Shown here one piece after another: positions 55,535 through 64,000 of a stretch of DNA of 64,000 nucleotides (position 1 is the first letter of the stretch; each line of letters starts with the position of its first letter). The position numbers and the translations under genes were made by a program. This DNA comes from Methylomonas montana (lineage in GTDB: Bacteria; Pseudomonadota; Gammaproteobacteria; Methylococcales; Methylomonadaceae), in NCBI RefSeq assembly GCF_030490285.1, contig NZ_CP129884.1, positions 620,001 through 684,000 on the forward strand. Reading direction: 5' to 3'. The notes under the pieces were generated by a model, which was given only the letters and a program-made list of their open reading frames with translations, was not told the DNA's origin and did not search any database.

Positions 55535-56809
55535 ATGCAGGGTTGGCGGCGAGAAATCAGCATTGCGATTGCTTTATTAATACCGGCGGTCTTGCTGAGT
55601 ATTTTTGTCGGTCATTTAACGCTGTTTTTGTTGCTTATCACCTTATTCCTGTACGTCAAGCAGATCGTTAGCATCAACAAGCTGGAAAGATGGCTAAGCC
55701 TCGGCGGCGTCGGTAAGCGGCCGGACTTTAAAGGCATTTGGGGCGAGATCTATTACCACCTGTATAAGATCCGCAAAAGCCAGAAGCGCCGGAAGAAGAA
55801 GCTCGGCAAGATGCTGGATAGCTTTCGTAAATCGACCAGCGCCTTGCCGGATGCGATCGTGGTGTTGAACAGTTACGGCGAGATCGAGTGGAGCAACAAA
55901 GTCGCCCACGACTTTTTGGGATTGAAAAAATCCGACATTGGTCAGCGCATCCCCAATCTGGTGCGCCATCCCGTGTTTATTCACTACCTGAAAGACCAGG
56001 ATTACCAGCAGAAAATCTGTATTCCCTCGCCGGTGAACGAAAACATCTTTTTGCAAATCGGTATCGTGCCTTACGGCGCTGGTCTGCGTTTGTTGATGGC
56101 TCAGGATATTACCCATCAAAAGAACATTGAACGGATGCGCACCGATTTCGTCGCCAACGTGTCGCACGAATTACGCACGCCTATCACCGTGCTGCGCGGC
56201 TATCTGGAAACCCTGCAAGAGATGGACGGCGGTACCAGTCCCTATACGCGTTCTTTTCAGAACATGGCGGCGCAAACCGAGCGCATGAAAATGTTGATCG
56301 ACGATTTACTGTTGTTGGCGCGCCTGGAAAGCAAAGCCAAAAAATTTGAATGCGTCAAAATTCCGGAATTGCTGGGGCAGGTTTGTCAGGAAAGCGACTT
56401 GCTGGAAAGGGACGAGCGCCGGGTCGAACTGGTTGTCGGCAGTAATATCGATCTACGTGGCGATATGGAAGAGTTGCGTAGCGCGTTTAGTAACCTACTA
56501 CTCAACGCGATGAAATACTCGCCACCTGATTCGCCGGTTAAAGTCAGTTGGCGCGAGCAGGCCGACGGTAGCGTGTGTTTTGAAGTGGAGGATTTTGGCG
56601 AAGGCATCTCCAGTACCGATATTCCCAGGATTACCGAACGTTTTTATCGCGCCGAAGTAAAACGCAACCAGAAGATAGCCGGTACCGGCTTGGGCTTGGC
56701 CATCGTCAAACATGTGTTGGTCAGGCATGATGCCAAGCTGGAAATCGAAAGCCAGCTTGGCAAGGGTAGCCGCTTTCGCTGCGTGTTCCCACGGCAACGG
56801 ATTTGTTAA
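55535..56809 (+). CDS. phoR: PhoR-like sensor histidine kinase
   Basis: 424 residues. A short N-terminal membrane anchor (about 8-40) is followed by a PAS domain (about 95-190). The HisKA box is FVANVSHELRTPITVLRGYLETL and the ATPase domain has NLLLNAMKYS, VEDFGEGI and GTGLGLAIVKHV. This layout, with no large periplasmic domain, is that of PhoR. It follows phoB by 6 bp. Confidence 0.92.
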   Translation: MQGWRREISIAIALLIPAVLLSIFVGHLTLFLLLITLFLYVKQIVSINKLERWLSLGGVGKRPDFKGIWGEIYYHLYKIRKSQKRRKKKLGKMLDSFRKSTSALPDAIVVLNSYGEIEWSNKVAHDFLGLKKSDIGQRIPNLVRHPVFIHYLKDQDYQQKICIPSPVNENIFLQIGIVPYGAGLRLLMAQDITHQKNIERMRTDFVANVSHELRTPITVLRGYLETLQEMDGGTSPYTRSFQNMAAQTERMKMLIDDLLLLARLESKAKKFECVKIPELLGQVCQESDLLERDERRVELVVGSNIDLRGDMEELRSAFSNLLLNAMKYSPPDSPVKVSWREQADGSVCFEVEDFGEGISSTDIPRITERFYRAEVKRNQKIAGTGLGLAIVKHVLVRHDAKLEIESQLGKGSRFRCVFPRQRIC

Positions 56810-56812
56810 GGC

Positions 56813-58957
56813 TCAGAGAGGTGGCGCCGACGGGCTGGCAAAAATATAGCTGTGAATGCCGCAATGCTTAACGGCATCCATCGCCGCTTGTTGTAGTGGG
56901 ATGGTTTCGTTGGCGTTGTCGGGGCATACGGCGATACCGATGCGGCAACTCAGTTCGGCCATCTCTTCTTGCACCACAAACGGTTCGCCCAGTTTTTGGA
57001 TAATCAGTTTGGCGATGCGTTCTATACCGTCGGTTCTTTCCAATTCGGTCAGCACGATTGCAAATTCGACACCATCCAACCGCGCTACTACATCTGTTTC
57101 TCTCACGCTGCGCAGAACTCTTTGTGCCGCTTCCTGCAAAATGCTGTCGCCATTGGCATAACCTAGTCTATCGTTAATATCCTTGAACCGATCGATGTCG
57201 ATAATCAGCAAGGCTAAAAAATAACCGCTACGGTGAGCTTTCTTGATTTCCTGATCCAGCCTGTCGTAAAACATGCGCCGATTGCCGATGCCGGTCAAGG
57301 GATCGAAATTAGCCTGTTTCCAGAGTTGCTCTTCGCTTAATTTGCGCTGGGTAATATCGAAAAACAAGCCAATCCGGCGCAACGGCAAGCCGTTACTGTC
57401 GAAAATGGTATCGATGCTGAGTTGCTCGACATATAGCTCGCCGTTTTTTCGGCGATTCCAAATCTCGCCGCGCCATTGGCCGCTGTCGTCGATGGATTGC
57501 CACATGGTTTGGAAAAACGCGGTGTCGTGACGCCCCGAAGACAGCAGGCGGGCATTTTTGCCGATGGCGTCCGCGGGGTCGTAACCGGTGATTCTGCTGA
57601 ACGCCGGGTTGACAGAGACGATGGTGGCGCCCGCATCGGTAATCATCATCGCTTCGCTGCAATTCTGGTAAAACAGCATGGCCAATTGGCGGTCTTCTTC
57701 CGCCAGCTTCTGTTCGGTAACATCTTGAACAATGCCTGTCATACGCGGGGGATGATCCGGCTGATAGCAGCCGGCGGCGCGAATCCAACGGATTTCGCCA
57801 TCGATCCGGCGAATCTGGCATTCAAAATCCCAGTTGCGTTGCGTGGCGCAGGCTTCTCGGAAGCTGGTATCGACCATGTCCCGATGTGCCGGTATCACAT
57901 GGCCAATGAAGGTATGGTAAGTCCATTCCGGCAACAAACTGCTGTAACCGAATATACGATCATGAAGGACGGTACGCTGTGCGGAATGATTCTGTAACTC
58001 TAGATCCCAGGCGCCGGTGTTGATGGTTTCCAGCGCAAATTTCAGCCGAGTTTCACTTTTTTGTAGCGCGCGGGTAGTTTGTTCGCGGTCGAATAGCAGC
58101 AAAGCCAGAGGAATTCCGACACTGGTGAGGATCGTTAAATATAACCAAATGTTTACTAATCCGCGTTGTATCTGTTCGGCGGCAAAATAGCCGGCCAGAT
58201 GTTCCAAGCCCCACAGCGACTGGATCGCTGTCATTGCAATCAATAACAGCACGCCGTGACGGCCGAAGCGCACCGCCGCCCAGAGTATAAACAGAAAGGC
58301 CCAATAAGCCCGGGCATAATTACCTAACAGTTCAGAAAACCAGCCCAAAAAAATGGTCTGGCCGTTGAGGAAGCTCAGGGCGAGGAAGAGTAGGGTCTCT
58401 GGTATGCGTTTGGGCAAAAACCAATCGGCCGGCCATTTGCGCCATACCAGAATCAATGGCGTCACCAAGCTGATGCCGAACATATCTGCCATCCACCAGC
58501 GCAACATGCCGGGCAAAAGCGTTTCCAGCGTCAGGTAATGGTTCAACAGCAAGGTCATCGGGCCGATCAGTGCGCTGAAACAAGCCGTGATCATGCCGGT
58601 AATCGCCAGCCAAACAAAATCGCGAGGATGGCGTAAATTGATTGAAAACCCCGGATTGCCGAGTAGCAACCAGGCGCCCAGCCAAGACTCCAAAGTATTC
58701 CCGGCGGCAATACCGGCGGAGATTAGCCAGGAATCGCCGACCAGTATGCCGGAAGCAAATGCGCCCAGGAATACCCCTAACCAATAGCGCGGACCGCCCA
58801 ATAGAAAGGCCGCCAGACCCAGTCCGGCGGGAAACCAAATCAGCGTGACATTACCCCTGTCGGAAAAAAAAGTCAGCACCAGCTTGGCCAGTACTGCGTA
58901 AAGCAATGCCAAACCAATGATTTTTAGTCCTGTAATACTGAACGGTTTCAGGCGCAT
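56813..58957 (-). CDS. MASE1-PAS-PAS protein with degenerate GGDEF domain
   Basis: 714 residues. The N-terminal MASE1 membrane sensor (1-290, about eight helices) starts RLKPFSITGLKIIGLALLYAVLAKLVLTFFSDRG. Two PAS domains follow (about 300-420 and 430-550), then a GGDEF-family domain (about 555-714) with FDPLTGIGNRRMFYDRL. The active-site GGDEF reads DGVEF (628-632): the first Gly is Asp and the Asp is Val. It is therefore probably not a diguanylate cyclase and may bind GTP or act as a sensor. It is convergent with phoR. Confidence 0.88.
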   Translation of the reverse strand: MRLKPFSITGLKIIGLALLYAVLAKLVLTFFSDRGNVTLIWFPAGLGLAAFLLGGPRYWLGVFLGAFASGILVGDSWLISAGIAAGNTLESWLGAWLLLGNPGFSINLRHPRDFVWLAITGMITACFSALIGPMTLLLNHYLTLETLLPGMLRWWMADMFGISLVTPLILVWRKWPADWFLPKRIPETLLFLALSFLNGQTIFLGWFSELLGNYARAYWAFLFILWAAVRFGRHGVLLLIAMTAIQSLWGLEHLAGYFAAEQIQRGLVNIWLYLTILTSVGIPLALLLFDREQTTRALQKSETRLKFALETINTGAWDLELQNHSAQRTVLHDRIFGYSSLLPEWTYHTFIGHVIPAHRDMVDTSFREACATQRNWDFECQIRRIDGEIRWIRAAGCYQPDHPPRMTGIVQDVTEQKLAEEDRQLAMLFYQNCSEAMMITDAGATIVSVNPAFSRITGYDPADAIGKNARLLSSGRHDTAFFQTMWQSIDDSGQWRGEIWNRRKNGELYVEQLSIDTIFDSNGLPLRRIGLFFDITQRKLSEEQLWKQANFDPLTGIGNRRMFYDRLDQEIKKAHRSGYFLALLIIDIDRFKDINDRLGYANGDSILQEAAQRVLRSVRETDVVARLDGVEFAIVLTELERTDGIERIAKLIIQKLGEPFVVQEEMAELSCRIGIAVCPDNANETIPLQQAAMDAVKHCGIHSYIFASPSAPPL

Positions 58958-59121
58958 AAAGTTTTGCCAGGCGGATCGTCAAGGAAAGAATTGTAGATTA
59001 GTCCTTTATATTCACTGGTTATTTAATGGGAATTTAATGAGAGCTGGTCGATAAAATTCGCAGACAAACAAGCAGATAACTCTATAATTGCCCGCATTTT
59101 GATCTTGGCCAAGAGGTGGGA

Positions 59122-60525
59122 ATGATTTCCGAAACGGTTGTTGAATTGTCGCGTGCGCAGTACGCGATAAATGCCGTGCAGCATTTTTTGTTTGTGCCAC
59201 TGACTTTGGGATTGTCGCTATTCCTGGCGTTGATGGAATCCTGGTTTTTGCTGAGCGGACAAGCCGTTTATAAACAAATGACCCAGTTTTGGGGGCGGTT
59301 GTTTGCGATCGGTTTTGGCTTGAGTATCGCATCGAGTCTGGCGATGGCGGTTCAATTCGGCGGCAATTGGTCTTATTTCTCGCATTATGTCGGCGATGTG
59401 TTTGCCTTGCCTTTATTGATTGGGCTGGCCGGCTTATTTCTAGCCGCCAATGGAGTGGGCTGGCTATTGTTCGGCTGGCGACGTTTAGGTAAGGGCGCGC
59501 ATCTTTCCGTCACTTGGTTGGTTAGCATCGGTTGCCATCTGAGCTGGTTCGGCTTCCTTATTGCGAGTGGTTGGATGCAAAACCCGGTGGGTGCGGAATT
59601 TAATGCCCAATCGATGCGGATGGAATTAACCGATCTGAATTTACTGTTATGCAATCCGGTCGCTCTGGCCAAATTCGTCCACAGTCTGTTGGCTAGTTAC
59701 GTCACCGCCGCCGGTTTTGTCTTGGCGATCAGCGCTTACTATCTGCTCAAACAGCGCGAAACTCAGCTGGCTCAACATTCTTACCGGATAGCCGCCGCCG
59801 TCGGTTTTTGGGCGGTCATCGCGACGGTGGCGCTAGGCGATGCCAGTATTTATGCGCCCGGCACGATGCCGCGCACGAAACTGGCGGCCATCAGTGGATT
59901 GCCGAACGACGATATTCTGGAACAAAATCGCCAGCGTATCGACAATGGCTTGCGAGCCTATTCAATGTTGCAAGAATTGCGCGACGATAAAAAGGACGCG
60001 TCGTTACTGGCGGTATTTGCCGCCGCCAAGGCCGATCTGGGTTATGCCTTGTTGTTGAAACGTTGGCAGGATAGTGTGGTCGATGCTAAACCGGCGCAGA
60101 TCGAGCAGGCCGCGCTGACCAGTGTGTCGCCGGCGGCGCCGCTGTTTTGGGGCTACAAAGTTATGGTCGTTAGCGGCGTATTGTGTCTGTTGGCGTTTTT
60201 ATTGGCCAGCGCGGCGACCATCGCCGGTTGGCGCAGTTCCTGGTTGCTCAAATCCAGCCTCTATGCCTGGCCTTTACCTTGGCTGGCCAGCGGCAGCGGT
60301 TGGTTTATTTCTGAATTCGGCCGACAGCCGTGGATAGTCGCCGACATATTGCCGACCTGGGTCGGCGTTTCGACCCGCAGCGAAACCGACTTGATCGTCA
60401 GTATGGCGGCTTATGGTGTGGCTTATACCGGGCTGTCGGCTTTGGCGCTGGTTTTAATCGTGAAATTTGTCAGGCGCGGTTGCGCCGGTAGTTTGTTGCT
60501 GGCGGAGGAGAGCGGCGATGCTTGA
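59122..60525 (+). CDS. cydA: divergent cytochrome bd-type oxidase subunit I (CydA-like)
   Basis: 467 residues from the ATG at 59122 with AAGAGGTGGG upstream. The b-type haem ligands are kept: H21 in VQHFLFVPLTLGLSL, His in LAKFVHSLLAS, Met in GYKVMVV, and GRQPW later. By alignment to E. coli CydA, Glu99 is deleted and Glu107 is Ala (DVFALPLLIGLAGLFLAANG), Glu257 is Ser (TKLAAISG), and Glu445 is Ala (SALALVLIVKF). These are key proton-channel, quinol and haem b595 residues. It may be an unusual bd-like enzyme. Confidence 0.88.
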   Translation: MISETVVELSRAQYAINAVQHFLFVPLTLGLSLFLALMESWFLLSGQAVYKQMTQFWGRLFAIGFGLSIASSLAMAVQFGGNWSYFSHYVGDVFALPLLIGLAGLFLAANGVGWLLFGWRRLGKGAHLSVTWLVSIGCHLSWFGFLIASGWMQNPVGAEFNAQSMRMELTDLNLLLCNPVALAKFVHSLLASYVTAAGFVLAISAYYLLKQRETQLAQHSYRIAAAVGFWAVIATVALGDASIYAPGTMPRTKLAAISGLPNDDILEQNRQRIDNGLRAYSMLQELRDDKKDASLLAVFAAAKADLGYALLLKRWQDSVVDAKPAQIEQAALTSVSPAAPLFWGYKVMVVSGVLCLLAFLLASAATIAGWRSSWLLKSSLYAWPLPWLASGSGWFISEFGRQPWIVADILPTWVGVSTRSETDLIVSMAAYGVAYTGLSALALVLIVKFVRRGCAGSLLLAEESGDA

Positions 60526-61606
60526 TTATGAAATACTGCGATTGCTTTGTTGGGGCTTGCTGGGTTTGTTCCTGATCAGCTTTGCCCTCAGCGGTGGTCT
60601 GGAATTGGGAATCAGCATGCTGTTGCCGTTGCTGAACGCCACGGAAGCGCAACGCCGCGTGATTATCGCCAGGCTGGCTCCGCTGAGCGCCGGCAATCAG
60701 ACCTGGCTGGCAGCGACTGTCGTTGTGTTGTTTGTCGGCTGGCCGACGGTCTACGCGGCGGCGTTTGCCAGTTTTCAGATGTTGCTGCTGTTAGTGTTGC
60801 TGGCGTTATTCGTGCGGCCAGCGGGGTTTTATTTTAGAAACAGCATTAGCGGTGCCGATTTTCTGAAAAACTGGGATAAAGCCCTATATGTCAGCGGTTT
60901 GCTGCCGGCAGTGCTGCTGGGTTTGCTGGCGGGTAATCTGTTGAAAGGCTTTCCGTTTCATCTCAGTAGCGATATGCATATCGCGTTTCTGGGCAATTTT
61001 GCCGGATTATTCAATCCATTTGCCTTGCTGGTCGCCGCGACTTGCCTGGCTTTGCTGGCTAGCCATGGCGCTATCTACCTGCAACTGCACGGCGATGACG
61101 AGATTCGTCTACGCGGTAAGGCGCTGGCATTGCCGGCCGGCGCTGCGTTTTTGATACTGTTCGCAATGGCTGGATTGTGGATCACCCATCTGGAAGGCTA
61201 TCACGTTACGACAGAAATCATACCGGATGGCGTTTCCAATCCCTTGACCAAATTCGTTAAACGCGGCGATGGATTGTGGCTGGATAATTACGAGCACGCG
61301 CCCAGCTTGTGGGCAATACCGGCATTGGTTTTTGTCGGCGGGATTGCGGCGCTTGTTTTGTCTAAATTCGATCGCGGCTATTGGGCCCTATTGGCTAGTT
61401 CGGTGACGGTGACGATGACAGTGCTGACGCTGGGTGTTTCGATGTTTCCGTTTCTGGCGCCGTCCAATATCTCTTTGAATAGCTCGCTGACGATTTGGGA
61501 TGCCAGTGCCAGTCAAGCCACGTTAACGGTATTGTTGTGGCTAGCCGGTTTGCTGTTGCCATTGATGGTGGTTTCCACACGCTGGCTGTTTAGAATTTCA
61601 CTTTGA
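60518..61606 (+). CDS. cydB: divergent cytochrome bd-type oxidase subunit II (CydB-like)
   Basis: 362 residues from the ATG at 60518, overlapping cydA by 8 bp, with GGAGGAG upstream. It matches E. coli CydB along its length: LDYEILRLLCWGLLGLFLISFALSGG, LFVGWPTVYAAAFASF and NSSLTIWDASASQATLTVLLWLAG. The WDGNQVWL box is SAGNQTWL, so the Asp58 of E. coli, a proton-path residue, is absent. This agrees with the losses in the partner subunit. Confidence 0.88.
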   Translation: MLDYEILRLLCWGLLGLFLISFALSGGLELGISMLLPLLNATEAQRRVIIARLAPLSAGNQTWLAATVVVLFVGWPTVYAAAFASFQMLLLLVLLALFVRPAGFYFRNSISGADFLKNWDKALYVSGLLPAVLLGLLAGNLLKGFPFHLSSDMHIAFLGNFAGLFNPFALLVAATCLALLASHGAIYLQLHGDDEIRLRGKALALPAGAAFLILFAMAGLWITHLEGYHVTTEIIPDGVSNPLTKFVKRGDGLWLDNYEHAPSLWAIPALVFVGGIAALVLSKFDRGYWALLASSVTVTMTVLTLGVSMFPFLAPSNISLNSSLTIWDASASQATLTVLLWLAGLLLPLMVVSTRWLFRISL

Positions 61607-61717
61607 GCATAGTGATCGCTGTTCCGGAAGCGTTGATTGCATCGGCACTTCCTTAACCGGCATAACTCTGATAAAACCTATATTCCTTACAACTATAACT
61701 AAAAAGGTAGGCGCGTC

Positions 61718-62296
61718 ATGAAGAAAATCCTTAATCACACCTTGATCGGCGTTTTAGCGTTCATTCCGATTATGGTGATTGTGCAAATCGTGCTGTTCGT
61801 AAAAGACCGGCTAACCGATTTGTTTCAATTTGTTTACGGCTATTCGGATAATTATCTGGTGACATTTCTATTGTTTGCCGCCAGTTTCGCGACTATTACT
61901 TATGTCGGGCATCGGGTCAGTATGGGCCGATTTTCCATCATTGCGATGTTCGAGCATCTGATCGAACGCATTCCGCTGTTAAGTACCATTTATCGCGTCA
62001 CCAAGAAACTGGTGAATATGATCGCCGGCCATCAGTTGCAGGAGCCGCGCGAGGTGGTCTACATCGAGTACCCGAAGGAAGGCATTTGGGTGCCGGCCTA
62101 CGTCACCAATAAAACCGAAGATCGTTATGTATTGTTTGTGCCGACTTCTCCTAACCCCACCTCGGGTTTTGCGGTGATTGTCCACGAATCGAAAGTGATT
62201 AAATCGGAGATGAGCATCGAACAAGTGACCAGCTTCATCATCAGCGTTGGCGCCGATTTTGAGAATGTCTCTGAAATCAATAAGCTGCCGAAATAA
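61718..62296 (+). CDS. DUF502 family membrane protein
   Basis: 192 residues. Two transmembrane helices (about 5-30 and 45-70) are followed by a soluble domain with the family pattern LIERIPLLSTIYRVTKKLV, EYPKEGIWVPAYVTNKTEDRYVLFVPTSPNPTSGF and VTSFIISVGAD. The family is widespread and of unknown function. It stands alone, with a hairpin and pncC downstream. Confidence 0.9.
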   Translation: MKKILNHTLIGVLAFIPIMVIVQIVLFVKDRLTDLFQFVYGYSDNYLVTFLLFAASFATITYVGHRVSMGRFSIIAMFEHLIERIPLLSTIYRVTKKLVNMIAGHQLQEPREVVYIEYPKEGIWVPAYVTNKTEDRYVLFVPTSPNPTSGFAVIVHESKVIKSEMSIEQVTSFIISVGADFENVSEINKLPK

Positions 62297-62305
62297 GCCC
62301 TCTTT

Positions 62306-62344
62306 GTATTGCAGCGCTGGATAATCAATCGTGCGCTGCAATAC
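62306..62344. repeat. perfect 12-bp inverted repeat
   Basis: GTATTGCAGCGC and GCGCTGCAATAC separated by 15 bp, in the gap between the DUF502 and pncC genes. No T tract follows, so it may be an operator or an attenuator-like structure rather than a terminator. Confidence 0.65.
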
Positions 62345-62376
62345 ATCTTCACGATGCCGTTTCATTTGATTAGACA

Positions 62377-62868
62377 ATGAAGCATAACGCCAGTTATCGC
62401 CTCGCCGAGACGCTCGGTAGCCGCCTAAAAAATCTTAATCTCCGCCTGGCCTTGGCCGAGTCCTGCACTGGCGGCGGCATCGCCAGCGCGGTCACCGATA
62501 TACCGGGTAGTTCCCACTGGTTCGACCGCGGCTTCGTCACTTACAGTAACCAAGCCAAAGTCGATATGCTTGGCGTCAGGCAAACCACGTTGGAGAGTGT
62601 CGGTGCGGTCAGTAGCGAAACGGCGCTGGAAATGGCCGCGGGCGCTTTGGCGCATAGTGATGCGGAACTGGTATTGGCGGTCACCGGCATCGCTGGGCCG
62701 GACGGTGGTTCGAGTGAAAAGCCGGTTGGCACGGTGTTCGTCGCCTGGCAACGGCGAGGCGAGGCCGGATGCTGGGCCAGAAAGTTATTTGCCGGAAACC
62801 GTCAGGCAGTGCGGCGGCAGGTCGTCGAATTCAGTCTGCAACAATTGTTGGAACTGGTCGGCGGCTGA
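62377..62868 (+). CDS. pncC: nicotinamide-nucleotide amidohydrolase (CinA C-terminal domain)
   Basis: 163 residues. LRLALAESCTGGGIASAVTDIPGSSHWFDRGFVTYSN, the VGAVSSETALEMAAGAL stretch and AVTGIAGPDGGSSEKPVGTVFVAWQ are diagnostic of the stand-alone CinA/PncC domain, which recycles NMN to NaMN. The Ser and Thr of the ESCTGG motif are in the active site. recA is often next to it but is not seen here. Confidence 0.95.
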   Translation: MKHNASYRLAETLGSRLKNLNLRLALAESCTGGGIASAVTDIPGSSHWFDRGFVTYSNQAKVDMLGVRQTTLESVGAVSSETALEMAAGALAHSDAELVLAVTGIAGPDGGSSEKPVGTVFVAWQRRGEAGCWARKLFAGNRQAVRRQVVEFSLQQLLELVGG

Positions 62869-62957
62869 TGAGCCTGGTGTCTGCCGGTTGGACTGGCCAA
62901 GGTAGATAGTGGCCGGTTTGCAGCCCGAAATAGGCTACAAACCGGAACCACAACGGA

Positions 62958-63263
62958 TTAGCTAAAATGACTCAAACGGTTTTCCACTTCAACAGCCACC
63001 AGGGTGTCGTAATGACGCCGCAAGACCGAGTCCGTTGGGCGAGGAAATAACGTGGCTTCGATTTCGCCTTGCAGTTGCTCCAAAAAGCTGGGAGCCTCGG
63101 CGCTTTGGGAAATGATCGCCTGCTCAGTCGCTGTCATCAGCGTTGCGTTCTCACCGCTTGAACGGGAGGACTTTGCGAAAAACGAAATATTGCTACCCTG
63201 CGACGAGTAGGCGCTCACGGCAATCAGGCCGCTCAGCATGAACAATACGAAGATTTCGAACAT
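62958..63263 (-). CDS. small membrane-anchored hypothetical protein
   Basis: 101 residues. MFEIFVLFMLSGLIAVSAYSSQG is one N-terminal hydrophobic anchor or signal peptide; the rest is Ser/Glu-rich and helical with no recognised domain. GAGGTG before the ATG and the good start context support a real gene. Confidence 0.55.
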   Translation of the reverse strand: MFEIFVLFMLSGLIAVSAYSSQGSNISFFAKSSRSSGENATLMTATEQAIISQSAEAPSFLEQLQGEIEATLFPRPTDSVLRRHYDTLVAVEVENRLSHFS

Positions 63264-63660
63264 ATCAACACCTCATGACAAATTAAAAACGCCGGCGAAA
63301 AGAACCAGTTTGTCCTGTCGAGTCGTCGGCGCCTTTCGTAAAGCAATTAAGATGCCATTGATATTTTGTGGTAATTCGTTGATTTTTTAATATAAATTCA
63401 CGTGGTGCTGCGTGAGGGTTTGCCGGGTTCCCAACAATTTGTCGTTTATGCTCCAAGCTTGCACTGCCAGGGGCCGGATATGGCCGCGCCGCGTCTACAC
63501 TCGAATGTCCCGCCACGGAGCAAGGTTTGAAAGCTAGCTCGTTTGCCTTCTTTCAAAGGGTTTAGCTGATTTGGTTTGAGGACGCGAGGGCTAAAAAGGG
63601 TTTGGCCGCTAGGTAAGTTAGGCTAAAATGCCGCTTCTTTTCCTAGCGGACATTGACGCC
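63264..63660. other. intergenic region before the M48 protease gene
   Basis: 397 bp. A short minus-strand frame at 63283-63516 has no ribosome-binding site and no known motif, so it is not taken as a gene. No promoter, terminator or repeat is convincing. Confidence 0.35.
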
Positions 63661-64000
63661 ATGTTGAAAAAAATTCTGCTTTTCTCGACTACTTTCCTGC
63701 TGTTAAGCGCCTGTGCCACCAGTCCCACCGGCCGAACTCAGTTCATTTACATGCCGGACAATCAGGTCGATCAAATGGGTTTGCAGGCCTTCGACAGCAT
63801 GAAGAGTAAAAACCCCATCAGCCGCAATCCGCGCTATAGCCAGTTCGCTCAATGCGTGGCCTATAGCATCACCCAGCAGACCGGCGGCCAATGGGAAGTG
63901 GTGGTGTTCGAGGACGAGTCCTTGAATGCTTTCGCGCTGCCTGGCAACAAAATCGGCGTGCATACCGGCTTGATCAATCTGGTCGATAATCAGGATCAAT
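63661..64000 (+). CDS. M48-family metalloprotease lipoprotein, 5' part
   Basis: The first 113 residues are in the window and the gene runs off the end. The signal peptide ends LLSAC, a lipobox, so an outer-membrane or periplasmic lipoprotein is expected. PTGRTQFIYMPDNQVDQMGLQAFDSMKSKNPISRNPRYSQFAQCVAYSITQQTGGQWEVVVFEDESLNAFALPGNKIGVHTGLI is the N-terminal part of the LoiP/YggG-type M48 proteases; the zinc HExxH motif should follow beyond the window. Confidence 0.88.
   Translation, partial: MLKKILLFSTTFLLLSACATSPTGRTQFIYMPDNQVDQMGLQAFDSMKSKNPISRNPRYSQFAQCVAYSITQQTGGQWEVVVFEDESLNAFALPGNKIGVHTGLINLVDNQDQ

Noticed and set aside
63703..63999. Minus-strand 98-residue frame at the right end
   Set aside because: It is the antisense of the M48 lipoprotein gene, which has a clear lipobox and family match.

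Overview
The window reads as part of the chromosome of a gammaproteobacterial methanotroph, most like Methylomonas or another Methylococcales genus. This is inferred from gene content: a paralogue of formaldehyde-activating enzyme, nif accessory genes with nifF, an N-type F1Fo ATPase operon, a methanethiol-oxidase gene with an SCO1/MauG partner, and a rpsU-dnaG-rpoD-tRNA order typical of gammaproteobacteria. No 16S gene or methane monooxygenase is present, so the genus is not proven.

Layout. 1-15.3 kb is mostly core: the end of a DUF2782 gene, folate genes (pteridine reductase, folK, folB), plsY, tsaD, the macromolecular-synthesis operon rpsU-yqeY-dnaG-rpoD followed by a CAU tRNA (probably Ile2), metK-ahcY, and bioA-rsmE with a CPBP protease. 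15.6-25.4 kb is an N-ATPase operon (atpD C Q B E F A G) split by a lytic transglycosylase gene, in the place where atpR is expected, and by an antisense O-acyltransferase gene. A decayed EAL fragment and a complete IS1595-family element with 8-bp target duplications follow. 26.8-32.4 kb holds two-component genes: a REC-histidine kinase, two receivers, and a hemerythrin-PAS histidine kinase.

33.3-34.4 kb has a DnaA-box cluster and integron-like gene cassettes (a TIR-domain gene followed by an attC site, then a small monooxygenase-like gene) without an integrase. 34.4-37.7 kb carries an Fae paralogue lacking the catalytic His and a nif-associated set (ankyrin, SUFU-like, LRV Fe-S, nifF). At 38.0-40.1 kb an IS630-family element sits in a TA site and splits a zinc-ribbon/PD-(D/E)xK nuclease-like gene; removing it restores one 332-residue frame. 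Glucokinase, a large GH15/phosphorylase-kinase-like protein and dcd follow.

46-54.8 kb is an accessory region built around sulfur metabolism. A NemR-like TetR gene and a DUF4242-mtoX pair share a 12-bp operator-like motif, and an SCO1-MauG fusion lies downstream. In between are two toxin-antitoxin pairs, a remnant of a second TetR gene, a LOTUS-domain protein, hairpin arrays, and a Tae4 amidase plus membrane protein with an attC site, enclosed by inverted repeats. 54.8-64 kb has phoB-phoR, a MASE1-PAS protein with a degenerate GGDEF, a divergent cydAB lacking several canonical acidic residues, a DUF502 protein, pncC, a small membrane protein and the start of an M48 lipoprotein protease.

All identifications come from reading the translated sequence and from remembered family motifs; no database search was run.
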